Shown one piece after another: positions 49,898 through 59,102 of a stretch of DNA of 64,000 bases (positions are counted from its first letter, which is position 1; each line of letters begins with the position of its first letter). Below the pieces are notes generated by a model. That model had not been told where the DNA came from. It saw nothing but the letters and a program-made list of their open reading frames with translations, and ran no database searches. Origin of the DNA: Clostridia bacterium (GTDB lineage: Bacteria > Bacillota > Clostridia > Lachnospirales > Lachnospiraceae). The stretch is taken from positions 62,001 through 126,000 of the forward strand of contig CAJTHL010000007.1 of NCBI GenBank assembly GCA_910576205.1. Reading direction: 5' to 3'. The position numbers were made by a program, and so were the translations under genes.

Positions 49898-50647
49898 CTA
49901 AACCTGGGCGATCTGTGCTGTCTTGGCATCCAGCTGGTCATACATCTTAAAGAGCTGGGCCGCTGCCTGAAGAGATCTCTGGGCACTCATCATGGAAGTC
50001 ATCTCGTCTACCATGTTGCTGTTGGAGCGCTCCACCATACCCTGCTTAATCACGGCATTGGGCTGTGCCTCCGTGGCCTCCCCCTGGGTAAAGGTTCCGT
50101 TGTCTCCCTTTATGATCTGGCTGTAGTCCGTAAAATTCGTCAGCCTTATCGTACCGTAATTGGTGCCGTTTTCCTTGCCCCAGATGCTTCCATCCTCATT
50201 GATGATAATATCGTCCGTATCCAGGCGGATGGCTCCGTTATTTCCCAGAATCCGGCCAACTCCGGGAATAGCAAGGTAGCCTTCGTCGTCTGTGATAAGA
50301 GAACCGTTTCTGGAATATACAATTCCGTCCTCCGTCTGGACCGTAAAGAATCCATCACCGTTTATGGCCAGATCCAGAGCGCTTCCCGTGGGATCCAGCG
50401 CACCCTGTTCATAGCTGGTAATACGGGCATTGGTAGCCTGAATCCGGGCCGTCGTTCCAATGGATGTCTTTCTGTCTGGCGTGATGTTGCCGCTGCGGTA
50501 CAACACCTCTTCCTTGAAGGTACTGGCTATATACTGATCGCTCTTGTACCCTGGTGTACTGACATTTGCCATATTATTGCTGATTACATTCAGATTCCTG
50601 TTCTGTGAAATCATGGCTGACGCCAGCGAATAATACCCTTGAAACAT
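49898..50647 (-). CDS. Flagellar hook-basal body rod protein (FlgF/FlgG family)
   Basis: 249 residues. N-terminus: MFQGYYSLASAMISQNRNLNVISNNMANVSTPGYKSDQY, with the rod-protein motif. C-terminus: VERSNSNMVDEMTSMMSAQRSLQAAAQLFKMYDQ. Outer domain LDLAINGDGFFTVQTEDGIVYSRNGS is typical. It starts three bases after the fliA stop, in the same operon. FlgF or a FlhO-type rod protein cannot be told apart by eye. Confidence 0.85.
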   Translation of the reverse strand: MFQGYYSLASAMISQNRNLNVISNNMANVSTPGYKSDQYIASTFKEEVLYRSGNITPDRKTSIGTTARIQATNARITSYEQGALDPTGSALDLAINGDGFFTVQTEDGIVYSRNGSLITDDEGYLAIPGVGRILGNNGAIRLDTDDIIINEDGSIWGKENGTNYGTIRLTNFTDYSQIIKGDNGTFTQGEATEAQPNAVIKQGMVERSNSNMVDEMTSMMSAQRSLQAAAQLFKMYDQLDAKTAQIAQV

Positions 50648-50650
50648 GAT

Positions 50651-51436
50651 CTATTTCTCCTCTCCATAAACTTTCTGCAAATATATTTTAAGCTTCTTCA
50701 CCGCATTGGCGTGAATCTGCGAAACCCTGGGCTCGCTCACGTGAAGGATCTCCGCGATCTGCTTCATGTTCAGCTCCTCTACATAATACAGGGAAATCAC
50801 AAGCTGTTCATTCTCCTTAAGGCTTTTGATACCGTCCGCTACAATCTCGTTAGACTCTTTTCGCAGACAGCTCAGCTCCGGCTGTTCGTCCTCATCCTTG
50901 GAGGGCAGGTAGATGGCCTTTTTGTTCTCCCCGTTTTCATCCAGAAACGCGTCCAGGGAAAGCACGTTGTAGAGAGTGGTCTTTCTCTGGGCCTCCTGGT
51001 ATTTTTCCAGGGAAATGTTCATATCCCGGGACACCTCCTCGGGGGTTGGAGTCCTTCCTAACTCATTATACAGCTTTGTGGTGACTTCATCAATATCTCT
51101 TGCGTTTTTTCTGACACTTCTTGGAATCCAGTCCTGCTTCCTGGCGATATCAATGACCATTCCCTTGATCCGTTTGGAAATATACGTCTCAAACTTCACA
51201 TTTTTTTCCGGGTCAAACTTGTCAAGGGCATTCATAATAACCAGAACCCCCTCGTTGACAATGTCGTCCAGCTGGGCGAAGCTTACATACACATCCCGCA
51301 TCTGTATGGCAATGCTTCTTACAATATACACATAGCGCATTACCAGCTCCTGCTTGACTCTGAGCCCGTGGGTTTTTCTGTATTCAGTTAAGAGCTCTTC
51401 ATTGGTCATATTTTCCAATTCAATCTGAGTTTCCAA
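50651..51436 (-). CDS. fliA: RNA polymerase sigma-28 factor FliA (SigD/WhiG family)
   Basis: 261-residue flagellar sigma factor for late genes. Region 2 includes IAIQMRDVYVSFAQLDDIVNEGVLVIMNALDKFDPEKNVKFETYISKRIKG, region 3 has ARKQDWIPRSVRKNARDID and TPEEVSRDMNI, and region 4 ends with MKQIAEILHVSEPRVSQIHANAVKKL, the -35-binding helix-turn-helix. It lies 27 bases after flhA, with no flhF, flhG or chemotaxis genes between. Its target boxes appear before fliD (43972-43998) and the unknown gene at 32273. Confidence 0.95.
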   Translation of the reverse strand: METQIELENMTNEELLTEYRKTHGLRVKQELVMRYVYIVRSIAIQMRDVYVSFAQLDDIVNEGVLVIMNALDKFDPEKNVKFETYISKRIKGMVIDIARKQDWIPRSVRKNARDIDEVTTKLYNELGRTPTPEEVSRDMNISLEKYQEAQRKTTLYNVLSLDAFLDENGENKKAIYLPSKDEDEQPELSCLRKESNEIVADGIKSLKENEQLVISLYYVEELNMKQIAEILHVSEPRVSQIHANAVKKLKIYLQKVYGEEK

Positions 51437-51463
51437 ACCTTTTCACTCCATCTAAGACGCGCT

Positions 51464-53539
51464 CTACGCGCTGATATTTCCCACTGCCTGAATCTGGATA
51501 TTGTTGCTGATCTCATTAAAGGACAGCACATATACATTGGGATAGAACTGTTCTACCAGGTGATAGAAATGCTGACGCACCACCTGGCTGGTCAGCACGA
51601 TGGGATCCTGGGACAGCTCCTGGAACTTGCGTATCTCCTCTCCCAGCTGCTGGATTACATTCTGCATAACCTCCGGGCTTAGGGCCAGATACATGCCCTG
51701 GTCGCCCTTGGACAGGCTGGTTATAATATTCTTCTCCAGGTCCGCGCTTAAGGTAATGACCCGCATTACGCCGCCCTCGCAGAATTTCCTTGTAATGGTA
51801 CGCTTGAGGGCAATACGGATATTCTCTGTGATGGTTTCCATATCCTTCACCGTCATGGCAGAATCCGCAATGGTTTCCATGATGGTTTCCATATCCTTGA
51901 TGGGGATACCCTCCTTCAGAAGATTGGTGAGAATCTTCTGGAATACGCCGTAGGATATGACATTGGGGAAGAGCTCTTCCACAAGCTGGGGCGCAGCCTT
52001 CTTCACATTCTCCACAAGCTGGACCACCTCCTGGCGGCTTAAAAGCTCGTGGGCGTGCTTCCGCACGGTTTCCGACAAGTGGGTCAGCATAACGGATAAG
52101 GGGTCGATTACCGTATATCCGTAGATCTCAGCCATCTCCTTCTTGTCAATGGTAATCCATTTTCCGGGAATACCATAGGCCGGCTCAATGGTGTCAATTC
52201 CGTCTATCTCCTTTAAGGGATTGGCCGGAGTCAAGGCCAGATAGTAGTCAATCAGAATCTCACCCTTGGCCACTTCCTCACCCTTTATCTTAACCACATA
52301 CTGATTGGTGTTAAGGCTGGAGCTGTCTCTTAAACGAATGGAGGGAATAACAAGTCCCATCTCCTGAGCATACTGACGCCGGAAAATTACAATCCGGTTT
52401 ATCATCTTCCCGCCGCTGGATTCATCCACCAGAGGAATAAGGCTGTAGCCAAACTCCATCTCAATGGTCTCCACACCAATAAGGGAGTAAACATTGTTGA
52501 TATCCTTATAGTACTCTTCCTCGCTGACAGGCTCCCCTTCCATGCCGCCGTATTCCTCCGGCGCGCCGCCAGCCTCCCCGGCCAGCTCGGTTCCCATGGT
52601 CTCCATACGCCGGCTCAGTACCCAGCCGCCGCCCACCAAGGTGATGCCGATCACGATCATCTGAAGTTTGGGCATACCCGGAACCGCAGAAATAATCAGC
52701 ATCATCATGCCGCCTGCTATAATAGACAGGGGCTGGGCCATAAACTGCCTGGAGACATCGTCGTTCAGGCTTCCCTCGGATACGGAACGCGTTACAATCA
52801 TACCTGTAGCCGTGGAAATCAGAAGGGCCGGAATCTGGGATACCAGACCGTCGCCTACCGTGGCGATGGAGTACACCATCATCACCTGGGAAAACTCCAT
52901 ACCGCCCTGTACCAGACCGATAATAACGCCGCCGATAAAGTTTACCAGAGTCATAATAATGGACATGGTGGCGTCACCCTTTACAATCTTGGTGGCGCCG
53001 TCCATGGCTCCGTAGAAATCGGCTTCCTTCTGGATCTTATTTCTGCGCTCCTTGGCCTCCTGCTCATTGATTAGGCCGGAGCTTAAATCCGCGTCGATAG
53101 CCATCTGCTTACCCGGCATAGCGTCCAGGGTAAATCTGGCGGCAACCTCAGCCACGCGCTCCGCGCCTCTGGTAATAACAATGAGCTGTACCAGAACGAT
53201 AATAATGTAGATGATAAATCCGACAACTACATTTCCGCCCAGAACGAAATCACCGAAGGCCTGGATTACCTGTCCGGACTGTCCCTGGTTGCTCAGAATG
53301 TTTCTCGTAGAGGACACATTCAGCGCCAGACGAAACAGCGTCGTAACCAGCAGGAGGGACGGGAAAATGGAAAATTCCAGCGCCTCCCTGATATTCATGC
53401 TAATCAGCAGAATAATCACAGACAGGGATATATTCAGTATAATCATTACGTCCATAAGAAATGGACTTAATGGGAAAATCAAAAGCAGTACAATGGCTAC
53501 AACAGCCAGCGAAACCGCACTATAGAGAAATTTTTTCAT
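51464..53539 (-). CDS. flhA: Flagellar biosynthesis protein FlhA
   Basis: 691-residue export-gate component, with eight transmembrane helices in the first 320 residues and a cytosolic domain that docks chaperone-substrate complexes. The FHIPEP-type region ALEFSIFPSLLLVTTLFRLALNVSSTRNIL and the TRGAERVAEVAARFTLDAMPGKQMAIDADL stretch are highly conserved. Length is standard. It is three bases after flhB. FlhF, FlhG and related genes are missing after it. Confidence 0.97.
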   Translation of the reverse strand: MKKFLYSAVSLAVVAIVLLLIFPLSPFLMDVMIILNISLSVIILLISMNIREALEFSIFPSLLLVTTLFRLALNVSSTRNILSNQGQSGQVIQAFGDFVLGGNVVVGFIIYIIIVLVQLIVITRGAERVAEVAARFTLDAMPGKQMAIDADLSSGLINEQEAKERRNKIQKEADFYGAMDGATKIVKGDATMSIIMTLVNFIGGVIIGLVQGGMEFSQVMMVYSIATVGDGLVSQIPALLISTATGMIVTRSVSEGSLNDDVSRQFMAQPLSIIAGGMMMLIISAVPGMPKLQMIVIGITLVGGGWVLSRRMETMGTELAGEAGGAPEEYGGMEGEPVSEEEYYKDINNVYSLIGVETIEMEFGYSLIPLVDESSGGKMINRIVIFRRQYAQEMGLVIPSIRLRDSSSLNTNQYVVKIKGEEVAKGEILIDYYLALTPANPLKEIDGIDTIEPAYGIPGKWITIDKKEMAEIYGYTVIDPLSVMLTHLSETVRKHAHELLSRQEVVQLVENVKKAAPQLVEELFPNVISYGVFQKILTNLLKEGIPIKDMETIMETIADSAMTVKDMETITENIRIALKRTITRKFCEGGVMRVITLSADLEKNIITSLSKGDQGMYLALSPEVMQNVIQQLGEEIRKFQELSQDPIVLTSQVVRQHFYHLVEQFYPNVYVLSFNEISNNIQIQAVGNISA

Positions 53540-53542
53540 TTT

Positions 53543-54604
53543 CTACACCAGTTTTTTATTCTTCAATTTATATACCTGCACCAGAATCTCTGCCACAACT
53601 CCATAATATTCTCCCGGAATTTCAGCGTCCAGAGGTGTAGATGCGTAAATTCCTCTGGCAAGAGGCTTATTTTCTATCACAACCACATCGTTCTCCTCAC
53701 CGATCTTTACAATCCTAAGGGCAAGCTCATCCTGCCCCTTCGCAATCAGATGGGGCGCGTTATCCTTGCCTGGATTATATTTCAGCGCTACCGCGTAATG
53801 GGTCGGGTTACGGATGATAACATCCGCCTCGGGAACTGCCTGCATCATACGGGAACGGGCCATCTGCCTCTGCATACTCTTGATCTTTCCCTTAATCTGC
53901 GGGTCTCCCTCCATCTGCTTATACTCTTCTTTTATTTCATCCTTGGACATCTTAAGCTTTTTCTCATAGGACCATCTCTGGTAAAAGAAATCCGCCACCG
54001 CGATAATGGCAAAATACATGCTGACCTGCAGCACCATGGTAAAGATCCTGTTCAGCACATAGACAGAAGAGCTTCCTATATCCATGTACATGGTATTGGC
54101 CATGAGAAACATCTCTTTTTTTAGTATATTATAGATAATAAAACCAATGATAATAATTTTTATAATTCCCTTTAAAAGCTCTATAAGGCTTTTTCCGGAA
54201 AACATATTTTTAAGTCCCTTTAGGGGATTCAGGCCGCTGAACTTTGGTTTAAAGGCTTTGGGAGCAAACAGGAACCGGGTCTGTACGCCTGTGGCAAGTA
54301 CAGCCAGTAAACTGGCGATCAGAAGCATGGGAAAGGCTCCTTTGACAATCATCGCCGCAAACTGGAAGCTCAGCATCCTAAGATCACTCTTTCCCAGCTC
54401 CGAGACAGTTCCCGCGTAGCCGATGTACTCCACCAGACAGTCCCGCATAATTCTGTAGGTAATTGGAAACAAAAGCCTAAGGCAACAGAAAGATCCCACA
54501 AGCGAAACCACCGTGATGATTTCTTTACTTTGAAATACATTACCTTCTTTTCGTTGGTCTCTTCGCTTTTTTGGTGTGGCTTTTTCTGTCTTTTCACCGG
54601 CCAC
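53543..54604 (-). CDS. flhB: Flagellar biosynthesis protein FlhB
   Basis: 353-residue specificity switch of the flagellar exporter. Four transmembrane helices are followed by the autocleavage site N-P-T-H in ADVIIRNPTHYAVALKYNPG. The N-terminus EKTEKATPKKRRDQRKEGNVFQSKEI is standard. The gene lies 19 bases after fliR and three bases before flhA. Confidence 0.96.
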   Translation of the reverse strand: MAGEKTEKATPKKRRDQRKEGNVFQSKEIITVVSLVGSFCCLRLLFPITYRIMRDCLVEYIGYAGTVSELGKSDLRMLSFQFAAMIVKGAFPMLLIASLLAVLATGVQTRFLFAPKAFKPKFSGLNPLKGLKNMFSGKSLIELLKGIIKIIIIGFIIYNILKKEMFLMANTMYMDIGSSSVYVLNRIFTMVLQVSMYFAIIAVADFFYQRWSYEKKLKMSKDEIKEEYKQMEGDPQIKGKIKSMQRQMARSRMMQAVPEADVIIRNPTHYAVALKYNPGKDNAPHLIAKGQDELALRIVKIGEENDVVVIENKPLARGIYASTPLDAEIPGEYYGVVAEILVQVYKLKNKKLV

Positions 54605-54623
54605 GGATCTCTCACTTCCTTTG

Positions 54624-55391
54624 TCACATCAGAGTCAGTATATTCTGGATACTCTCCAGCATCTGGTGCAGAAGCTCCTCCAGAAATCCCTTCATGGGCG
54701 TAACCAGAAACAGAAGCATTAAAAATCCAACAGCAATCTTGATCTGGATATTTGTCACAAAAATATTTACCTGGGGGGACAATTTCATCATAATGCCCAC
54801 CCCGATCTGAACCAGGAATTCCATGGCCAGCAGCGGAAAGGAAAACCGCACTGCCAGAATCACGCATTCCTTAAACAGATCCAGCACTGCCAGGGCCAGT
54901 CCCTGGGTAAACGCAACCTCCCCATAGGGGACGATCTCGCCAGAGGTCATCAAGATCTTGAGCAAAACCAGATGCCCGTTTACAGCGAAAAAAATCAAGG
55001 TATAAAAAATCTGATACAAGGTGCCCGTCATGGCAATCTGGGCATTTGTCTGGGGGTCATACACCTGGGACATGGACATGCCCACCTGGAAATCAATAAT
55101 GGTGCCCGCATAGGTGATTACAAAGAAAAACAGCTCCATCACATAGCCCAGGACATAGCCCACCACAAACTCCTTCACCAGAAGAAAACCGTAAATCAGA
55201 GAAGAGGGGGTCTCCACCACAGTTCCCTGCGCGTAGCTGTATACAATCAGCGTAAGGGTAAAAGTGAAGGCCGCTTTTATATTATTCGGTATATTCCTTC
55301 TGCCGAAAACGGGGTTTAAAAAGATGAGGCCGGCCATCCTCATGGCAACCAGCGAAAACAACATCAGATGTGCGCTGCTATCCCAAAACAT
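54624..55391 (-). CDS. fliR: Flagellar biosynthesis protein FliR
   Basis: 255-residue integral membrane subunit of the FliP5Q4R1 core. Five or six long hydrophobic segments are present, and the FliR/YscT pattern includes MRMAGLIFLNPVFGRRNIPNNIKAAF and MEFLVQIGVGIMMKLSPQVNIFVTNIQIKI. It lies 12 bases after fliQ. Confidence 0.94.
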   Translation of the reverse strand: MFWDSSAHLMLFSLVAMRMAGLIFLNPVFGRRNIPNNIKAAFTFTLTLIVYSYAQGTVVETPSSLIYGFLLVKEFVVGYVLGYVMELFFFVITYAGTIIDFQVGMSMSQVYDPQTNAQIAMTGTLYQIFYTLIFFAVNGHLVLLKILMTSGEIVPYGEVAFTQGLALAVLDLFKECVILAVRFSFPLLAMEFLVQIGVGIMMKLSPQVNIFVTNIQIKIAVGFLMLLFLVTPMKGFLEELLHQMLESIQNILTLM

Positions 55392-55403
55392 CCCTGTGCT
55401 CCT

Positions 55404-55667
55404 TTATCCGGCCTGTATCAGCTGGAAAATCCGCACCGTAAACTCCTGAAGCGCGGTCAGCATGCTGCTCCCTGTAAATACAAGAACAATCCCTATTACC
55501 AGAAGCTTCGGAACAAAGGTCAGCGTCTGCTCATGGATCTGTGTGGCCGCCTGGATAATGGAAATAAGAATTCCAATAAGCATGCTTAAGATCAGTGGCG
55601 GACCGGCCAGCCGTATGGCCATTACAAAAACCTCATACATCAGATCAGATATCTGTCCGTTTGTCAT
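55404..55667 (-). CDS. fliQ: Flagellar biosynthesis protein FliQ
   Basis: 87 residues with two transmembrane helices, the normal size. The segment LAGPPLILSMLIGILISIIQAATQIHEQTLTFVPKLL is diagnostic. It lies between fliP and fliR, the standard order. Confidence 0.94.
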   Translation of the reverse strand: MTNGQISDLMYEVFVMAIRLAGPPLILSMLIGILISIIQAATQIHEQTLTFVPKLLVIGIVLVFTGSSMLTALQEFTVRIFQLIQAG

Positions 55668-55689
55668 AATATCTCCTCATTTCCAGCCA

Positions 55690-56376
55690 TTACTCAAAGC
55701 CTGTTACAATCGTATAGAACATCAGCTGCCATCCATCTACCGTCACAAACAGAAGCAGTTTAAAGGGCAGCGATATCATGGCCGGGGGCAACATCACCAT
55801 ACCCATGGACATAAGGGTACTGGACACTATAATATCTATTAACAGAAACGGGATATACAGCAGAAAACCTGCCATAAAGGCCCGCTTTAATTCACTTGTC
55901 ATAAAGGAGGGAATAATCACCGTCAATGGAAGTTCCCGCAGTTCCTCCTCTGTCTCCACCGGCTCTGCTTTTGCCAGATCAATAAACAGTTCCAGAGAGT
56001 CGTCCGTGGTATTCCTAAGCATAAATTCCTTCAAAGGAATCTGGGCCCTCCGCAAGGCCTCCATCTGGTCTATCTCCTCATTCTTATAGGGTTGGTAAGC
56101 CTGTTCGTTTACCTGCTCAATCACAGGGCTCATGATAAACAATGTCAGAAACAGGGCAATCCCCGTCAGCACCATATTGGGCGGGGACTGCTGGACACCC
56201 ATAGCGTTTCTCAAAAAAGAAAGCATAATGATGGACCGCATGAAGGATGTGGTCATAATCAGAAGCGATGGCAGCAGAGAAATCAAGGTGAGCATCAGCA
56301 GGAGTTCCAGGGTGGGAACCCGGTCCCCGTTGATATTCACAAGCGCATTATTATCCACAAGTGTGTTGTTATCCAT
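55690..56376 (-). CDS. fliP: Flagellar biosynthesis protein FliP
   Basis: 228-residue core of the export channel. It has MTTSFMRSIIMLSFLRNAMGVQQSPPNMVLTGIALFLTLFIMSPV and a C-terminal segment GWQLMFYTIVTGFE. The N-terminus is a short polar region before the first helix, so a cleavable signal peptide is not evident. It follows fliO and precedes fliQ in the usual order. Confidence 0.95.
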   Translation of the reverse strand: MDNNTLVDNNALVNINGDRVPTLELLLMLTLISLLPSLLIMTTSFMRSIIMLSFLRNAMGVQQSPPNMVLTGIALFLTLFIMSPVIEQVNEQAYQPYKNEEIDQMEALRRAQIPLKEFMLRNTTDDSLELFIDLAKAEPVETEEELRELPLTVIIPSFMTSELKRAFMAGFLLYIPFLLIDIIVSSTLMSMGMVMLPPAMISLPFKLLLFVTVDGWQLMFYTIVTGFE

Positions 56377-56400
56377 AGCCTTACCTCTTCACTCCCTGCG

Positions 56401-56748
56401 TCACACCATGCTGTCATCCTTTTTCTTTCCCAGCTTAGCCAGGATCTGTCCGAAATCCAGAGGATTCTCTCCGCCTTCTGCGGGAAGGGGAATCAAGTCT
56501 TCCTCCGAAATCTCCGCCAGAATCTGAATCTGTTCCTGGGTAATCCCAAGGAGCAGATACTGGCTGCCAGCCTGGACGATGACCAGCGTGCGGTTCTGTC
56601 CCACCACCATCTGGTCCACCAGGCGCATATACCTGGAGCTTCCATTTTTTGCCAGTCCTCTGCCCAGATACTTACTGCATATGTAGCTGAGGTATATAAT
56701 AAATGCCGCAAGTAAAAAGGTCCCGATCGCTGCAAAATATCCTGGCAT
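56401..56748 (-). CDS. fliO: Flagellar biosynthetic protein FliO
   Basis: 115-residue small membrane protein with one N-terminal transmembrane helix (about 5-25) and a cytosolic region MRLVDQMVVGQNRTLVIVQAGSQYLLLGIT, which is the FliO signature. It helps to assemble FliP. It lies directly upstream of fliP. The C-terminal 35 residues are variable. Confidence 0.85.
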   Translation of the reverse strand: MPGYFAAIGTFLLAAFIIYLSYICSKYLGRGLAKNGSSRYMRLVDQMVVGQNRTLVIVQAGSQYLLLGITQEQIQILAEISEEDLIPLPAEGGENPLDFGQILAKLGKKKDDSMV

Positions 56749-56788
56749 GAAACTACTGTCCTTTCCTCTCCAATTATATGCCGATTAT

Positions 56789-58180
56789 TTAAAGATTTTC
56801 AAGACCCAAAATATTGGGTTTTAATATCTCCGTAATACGGATACCAAAATTATCCTCCACGACCACCACGTCGCCTCTGGCAATGCAGCGTCCGTTTACA
56901 AGCAGATCTACCTGCTCGCCCGCAAGCTTGTCCAGAACCACCAACGATCCTTTTGTGAACTCCAGAATATCTTTTACCAGCTTCTGAGTCCTTCCAATCT
57001 CCACGGAGATCTCCAGAGGCACGCTCTTAATCATCTCCATGTTCTCTTCCTGCTCGCCATCCTCCACTGAATCCTGACTCAGATTTGGCTGTATGGAAGA
57101 CTTTACATTAATGGTCTTTGGCTGAGGCGATTCCTTGGCAGGTTTGCTCTGACTCGCCATCATCTGCTGCATCATCTGCTGCATCATCTGCATCTGCATC
57201 TGCATCATCTGTGCCATTTCAGAACTGGCTGCCGCCGGGGCTGCTACAGGCGCCGCTGCTACGGGCTGTACCGGGGGTGCCGCTGGTACAGGGGCTGCTG
57301 ACGCCACAGGCTGTGCCGGAGCTGGAGCCGGCTGTACAGGTGCGGGTGCCGGAGCTGCTTCCGCCGCGCCGCCGCTAAGAAGCTTCTCGATCTCTTCCTG
57401 GGACAAAACACCCCCTGAAGATGATGCTGGAGCCGGGGCCGGTTCGGGCGCAGGTTCCTGGGTAACTGTGCCGCCGCTTAAAAGCTTCTCAATCTCCTCC
57501 TGGGACATAACGCCCCCCGAAGATGACGCCGGGGCCGGTTCGGGCGCAGGAGCCGCCGGGGCCGGAGCCGGTTCTGGCTCGTCGTCATAGCCCTCTGGCA
57601 GGAAGCCCCGCACCAGGCTCTTGGCCAGGCTTATAGGCATCACATTAAAGAATTCGCTCTCCAGCTTATCCTCAATCCGCAACACAAACGAAATCACAAC
57701 CCAGGGGCTGTCATCCGTAAAATATTTGTCAATAAATTCCTGCTCATTCTTCAATTCGAATGAAACCGGGGTGGAGATATCCACTACCCTGCCCAGGAAT
57801 TCCGAAAGGGCTGTGGCAGACGCGCCCATCATCATGTTCATAACTTCACAGATGGCGCTGATGTTCATCTCATCCAGCACAAACTCACTCTCTGGAATCT
57901 CGAATCCCATCATCATTTCCACGATCACCTTTACGTCGTGGCGTTTGAGAAGCATGACATTGCTTCCCTCCAGTCCTTTCACATAGGTGATCTCCACGCC
58001 TACAGCCGGCTCAACCCGGCCCATGCTGAATTCCTCTTTGGCTACCACGGATACAACTGGAGTCGTTATATCCACTCTGGCACTTAACATGGTCGAGATA
58101 GCGGTAGCGGAAGAGCCCAGACTGATATTTAATATTTCGCCTATCGCATCAATTTCCAATGCGCTTAAAATAGCACTCAT
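56789..58180 (-). CDS. fliY: Flagellar motor switch phosphatase FliY with two internal EIEKLL motifs
   Basis: 463-residue switch protein. The N-terminal 200 residues form a CheC-like phosphatase (LNISLGSSATA and VMNMMMGASATA). A Pro/Ala/Glu-rich linker contains two SQEEIEKLLSGG peptides, at 226-237 and 260-271, exactly 34 residues apart, coded by a tandem 102-bp repeat. The rest of the linker has a Met/Gln-rich run near 330-350. The C-terminal domain (about 385-463) is FliN-like, with LEISVEIGRTQKLVKDILEF. In B. subtilis FliY the CheY-P-binding peptide is at the N-terminus; here it is internal and doubled. It completes the C-ring with FliM. Confidence 0.9.
   Translation of the reverse strand: MSAILSALEIDAIGEILNISLGSSATAISTMLSARVDITTPVVSVVAKEEFSMGRVEPAVGVEITYVKGLEGSNVMLLKRHDVKVIVEMMMGFEIPESEFVLDEMNISAICEVMNMMMGASATALSEFLGRVVDISTPVSFELKNEQEFIDKYFTDDSPWVVISFVLRIEDKLESEFFNVMPISLAKSLVRGFLPEGYDDEPEPAPAPAAPAPEPAPASSSGGVMSQEEIEKLLSGGTVTQEPAPEPAPAPASSSGGVLSQEEIEKLLSGGAAEAAPAPAPVQPAPAPAQPVASAAPVPAAPPVQPVAAAPVAAPAAASSEMAQMMQMQMQMMQQMMQQMMASQSKPAKESPQPKTINVKSSIQPNLSQDSVEDGEQEENMEMIKSVPLEISVEIGRTQKLVKDILEFTKGSLVVLDKLAGEQVDLLVNGRCIARGDVVVVEDNFGIRITEILKPNILGLENL
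57369..57544. repeat. Imperfect tandem repeat, 102-bp period, within fliY
   Basis: Two diverged copies, roughly 57369-57446 and 57471-57544, code for the two SSSGG-(V)-(M/L)-SQEEIEKLLSGG peptides plus flanking Pro/Ala/Glu linker. Differences are mostly at third positions, so both copies are kept by selection. Confidence 0.75.
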
Positions 58181-58221
58181 ATTTCCCTTCGCTCCTTTTG
58201 CAAAGATTAGCCTTTACCGTT

Positions 58222-58671
58222 TTATTTTCCAATCTCAAGTGCCTTTTGTGCCATAAGCTTAATTGCATTAAACATGGTAAGATTGGCTTCATAAGACCTT
58301 GTGGCCGACATACCGTCCACCGTCTCTTTCACCAGATCCACATTTGGCATCAAAACATATCCGTCCTCTCCTGCATCGGGGTGCTCGGGATTGTAAACCG
58401 GTATAAAGTCCCTCTGATCCTCCCGGATCTCCGCCACCCGCACGCCAGCCGACGGGCCTTTTGAAATGCCCCCGTTCAAAGCCTTTGCAAACTGGGAACG
58501 AAACGAATTTTCCTGGATTTCTTCAAGAACCACCATTTTTCTTCTGTATGGCCCTCCGGCCTCCGTTCTGGTAGTCTCCATGTTTGTAATGTTCTCGGAC
58601 GCAATATCCAGCCGCATTCTCTGGGCAGTAAGTCCAGAGCCGCAAATATCAAATGCACTTAAAAAAGACAT
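58222..58671 (-). CDS. flgC: Flagellar basal-body rod protein FlgC
   Basis: 149-residue proximal rod protein. The N-terminal FDICGSGLTAQRMRLDIASENITNMETTRTEAGGPYRRK and the C-terminal DGYVLMPNVDLVKETVDGMSATRSYEANLTMFNAIKLM are the FlgC signatures. In most relatives it lies with flgB and fliE at the head of the operon. Here it is between cheY and fliY, 40 bases from the latter, so it has moved or is a second copy. FlgB and FliE are not in the window. Confidence 0.9.
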   Translation of the reverse strand: MSFLSAFDICGSGLTAQRMRLDIASENITNMETTRTEAGGPYRRKMVVLEEIQENSFRSQFAKALNGGISKGPSAGVRVAEIREDQRDFIPVYNPEHPDAGEDGYVLMPNVDLVKETVDGMSATRSYEANLTMFNAIKLMAQKALEIGK

Positions 58672-58685
58672 AAGACAGCTTCCCC

Positions 58686-59045
58686 CTAAGAAAGAATTTT
58701 TTCAGCAGTTGCAAGGATACGGTCCGGTTTAAAGGGCTTTACGATAAAGTCCTTGGCGCCCGACTTGATAGCCTCGATAACCATTGCCTCCTGTCCCATG
58801 GCGGAACACATTACGATATTTGCGTTGGGGTGGGCTGCCTTGATGGTCTTTAAAGCTTCCAGTCCGTCCATGTTCGGCATGGTAATGTCCATAAACACCA
58901 GATCCGGATTCTCCGCGTTAAATTTCTCCACAGCCTCGGCTCCATCCTGAGCCTCTACCAGATCTGTGTACCCCGCCTTTGTCAGCGCGTCTTTTACCAT
59001 CATTCGCATAAACGCTGCATCATCAACCAACATAATTTTCGCCAT
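58686..59045 (-). CDS. cheY: Chemotaxis response regulator CheY
   Basis: 119-residue single receiver domain. The phosphoacceptor is D53 in LVFMDITMPNMDG, the acidic pair is D8-D9, and the conserved Thr/Ser and Lys sites are in MCSAMGQ and KDFIVKPFKPDR. CheY-P binds FliM and the FliY peptides to change motor rotation. It lies between flgC and fliM. Confidence 0.94.
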   Translation of the reverse strand: MAKIMLVDDAAFMRMMVKDALTKAGYTDLVEAQDGAEAVEKFNAENPDLVFMDITMPNMDGLEALKTIKAAHPNANIVMCSAMGQEAMVIEAIKSGAKDFIVKPFKPDRILATAEKILS

Positions 59046-59102
59046 TTTTTATACCTCTTTCTCTTTCTTAGTATTCTTTTTCACTTGCAACAGATCGGCT
59101 GC

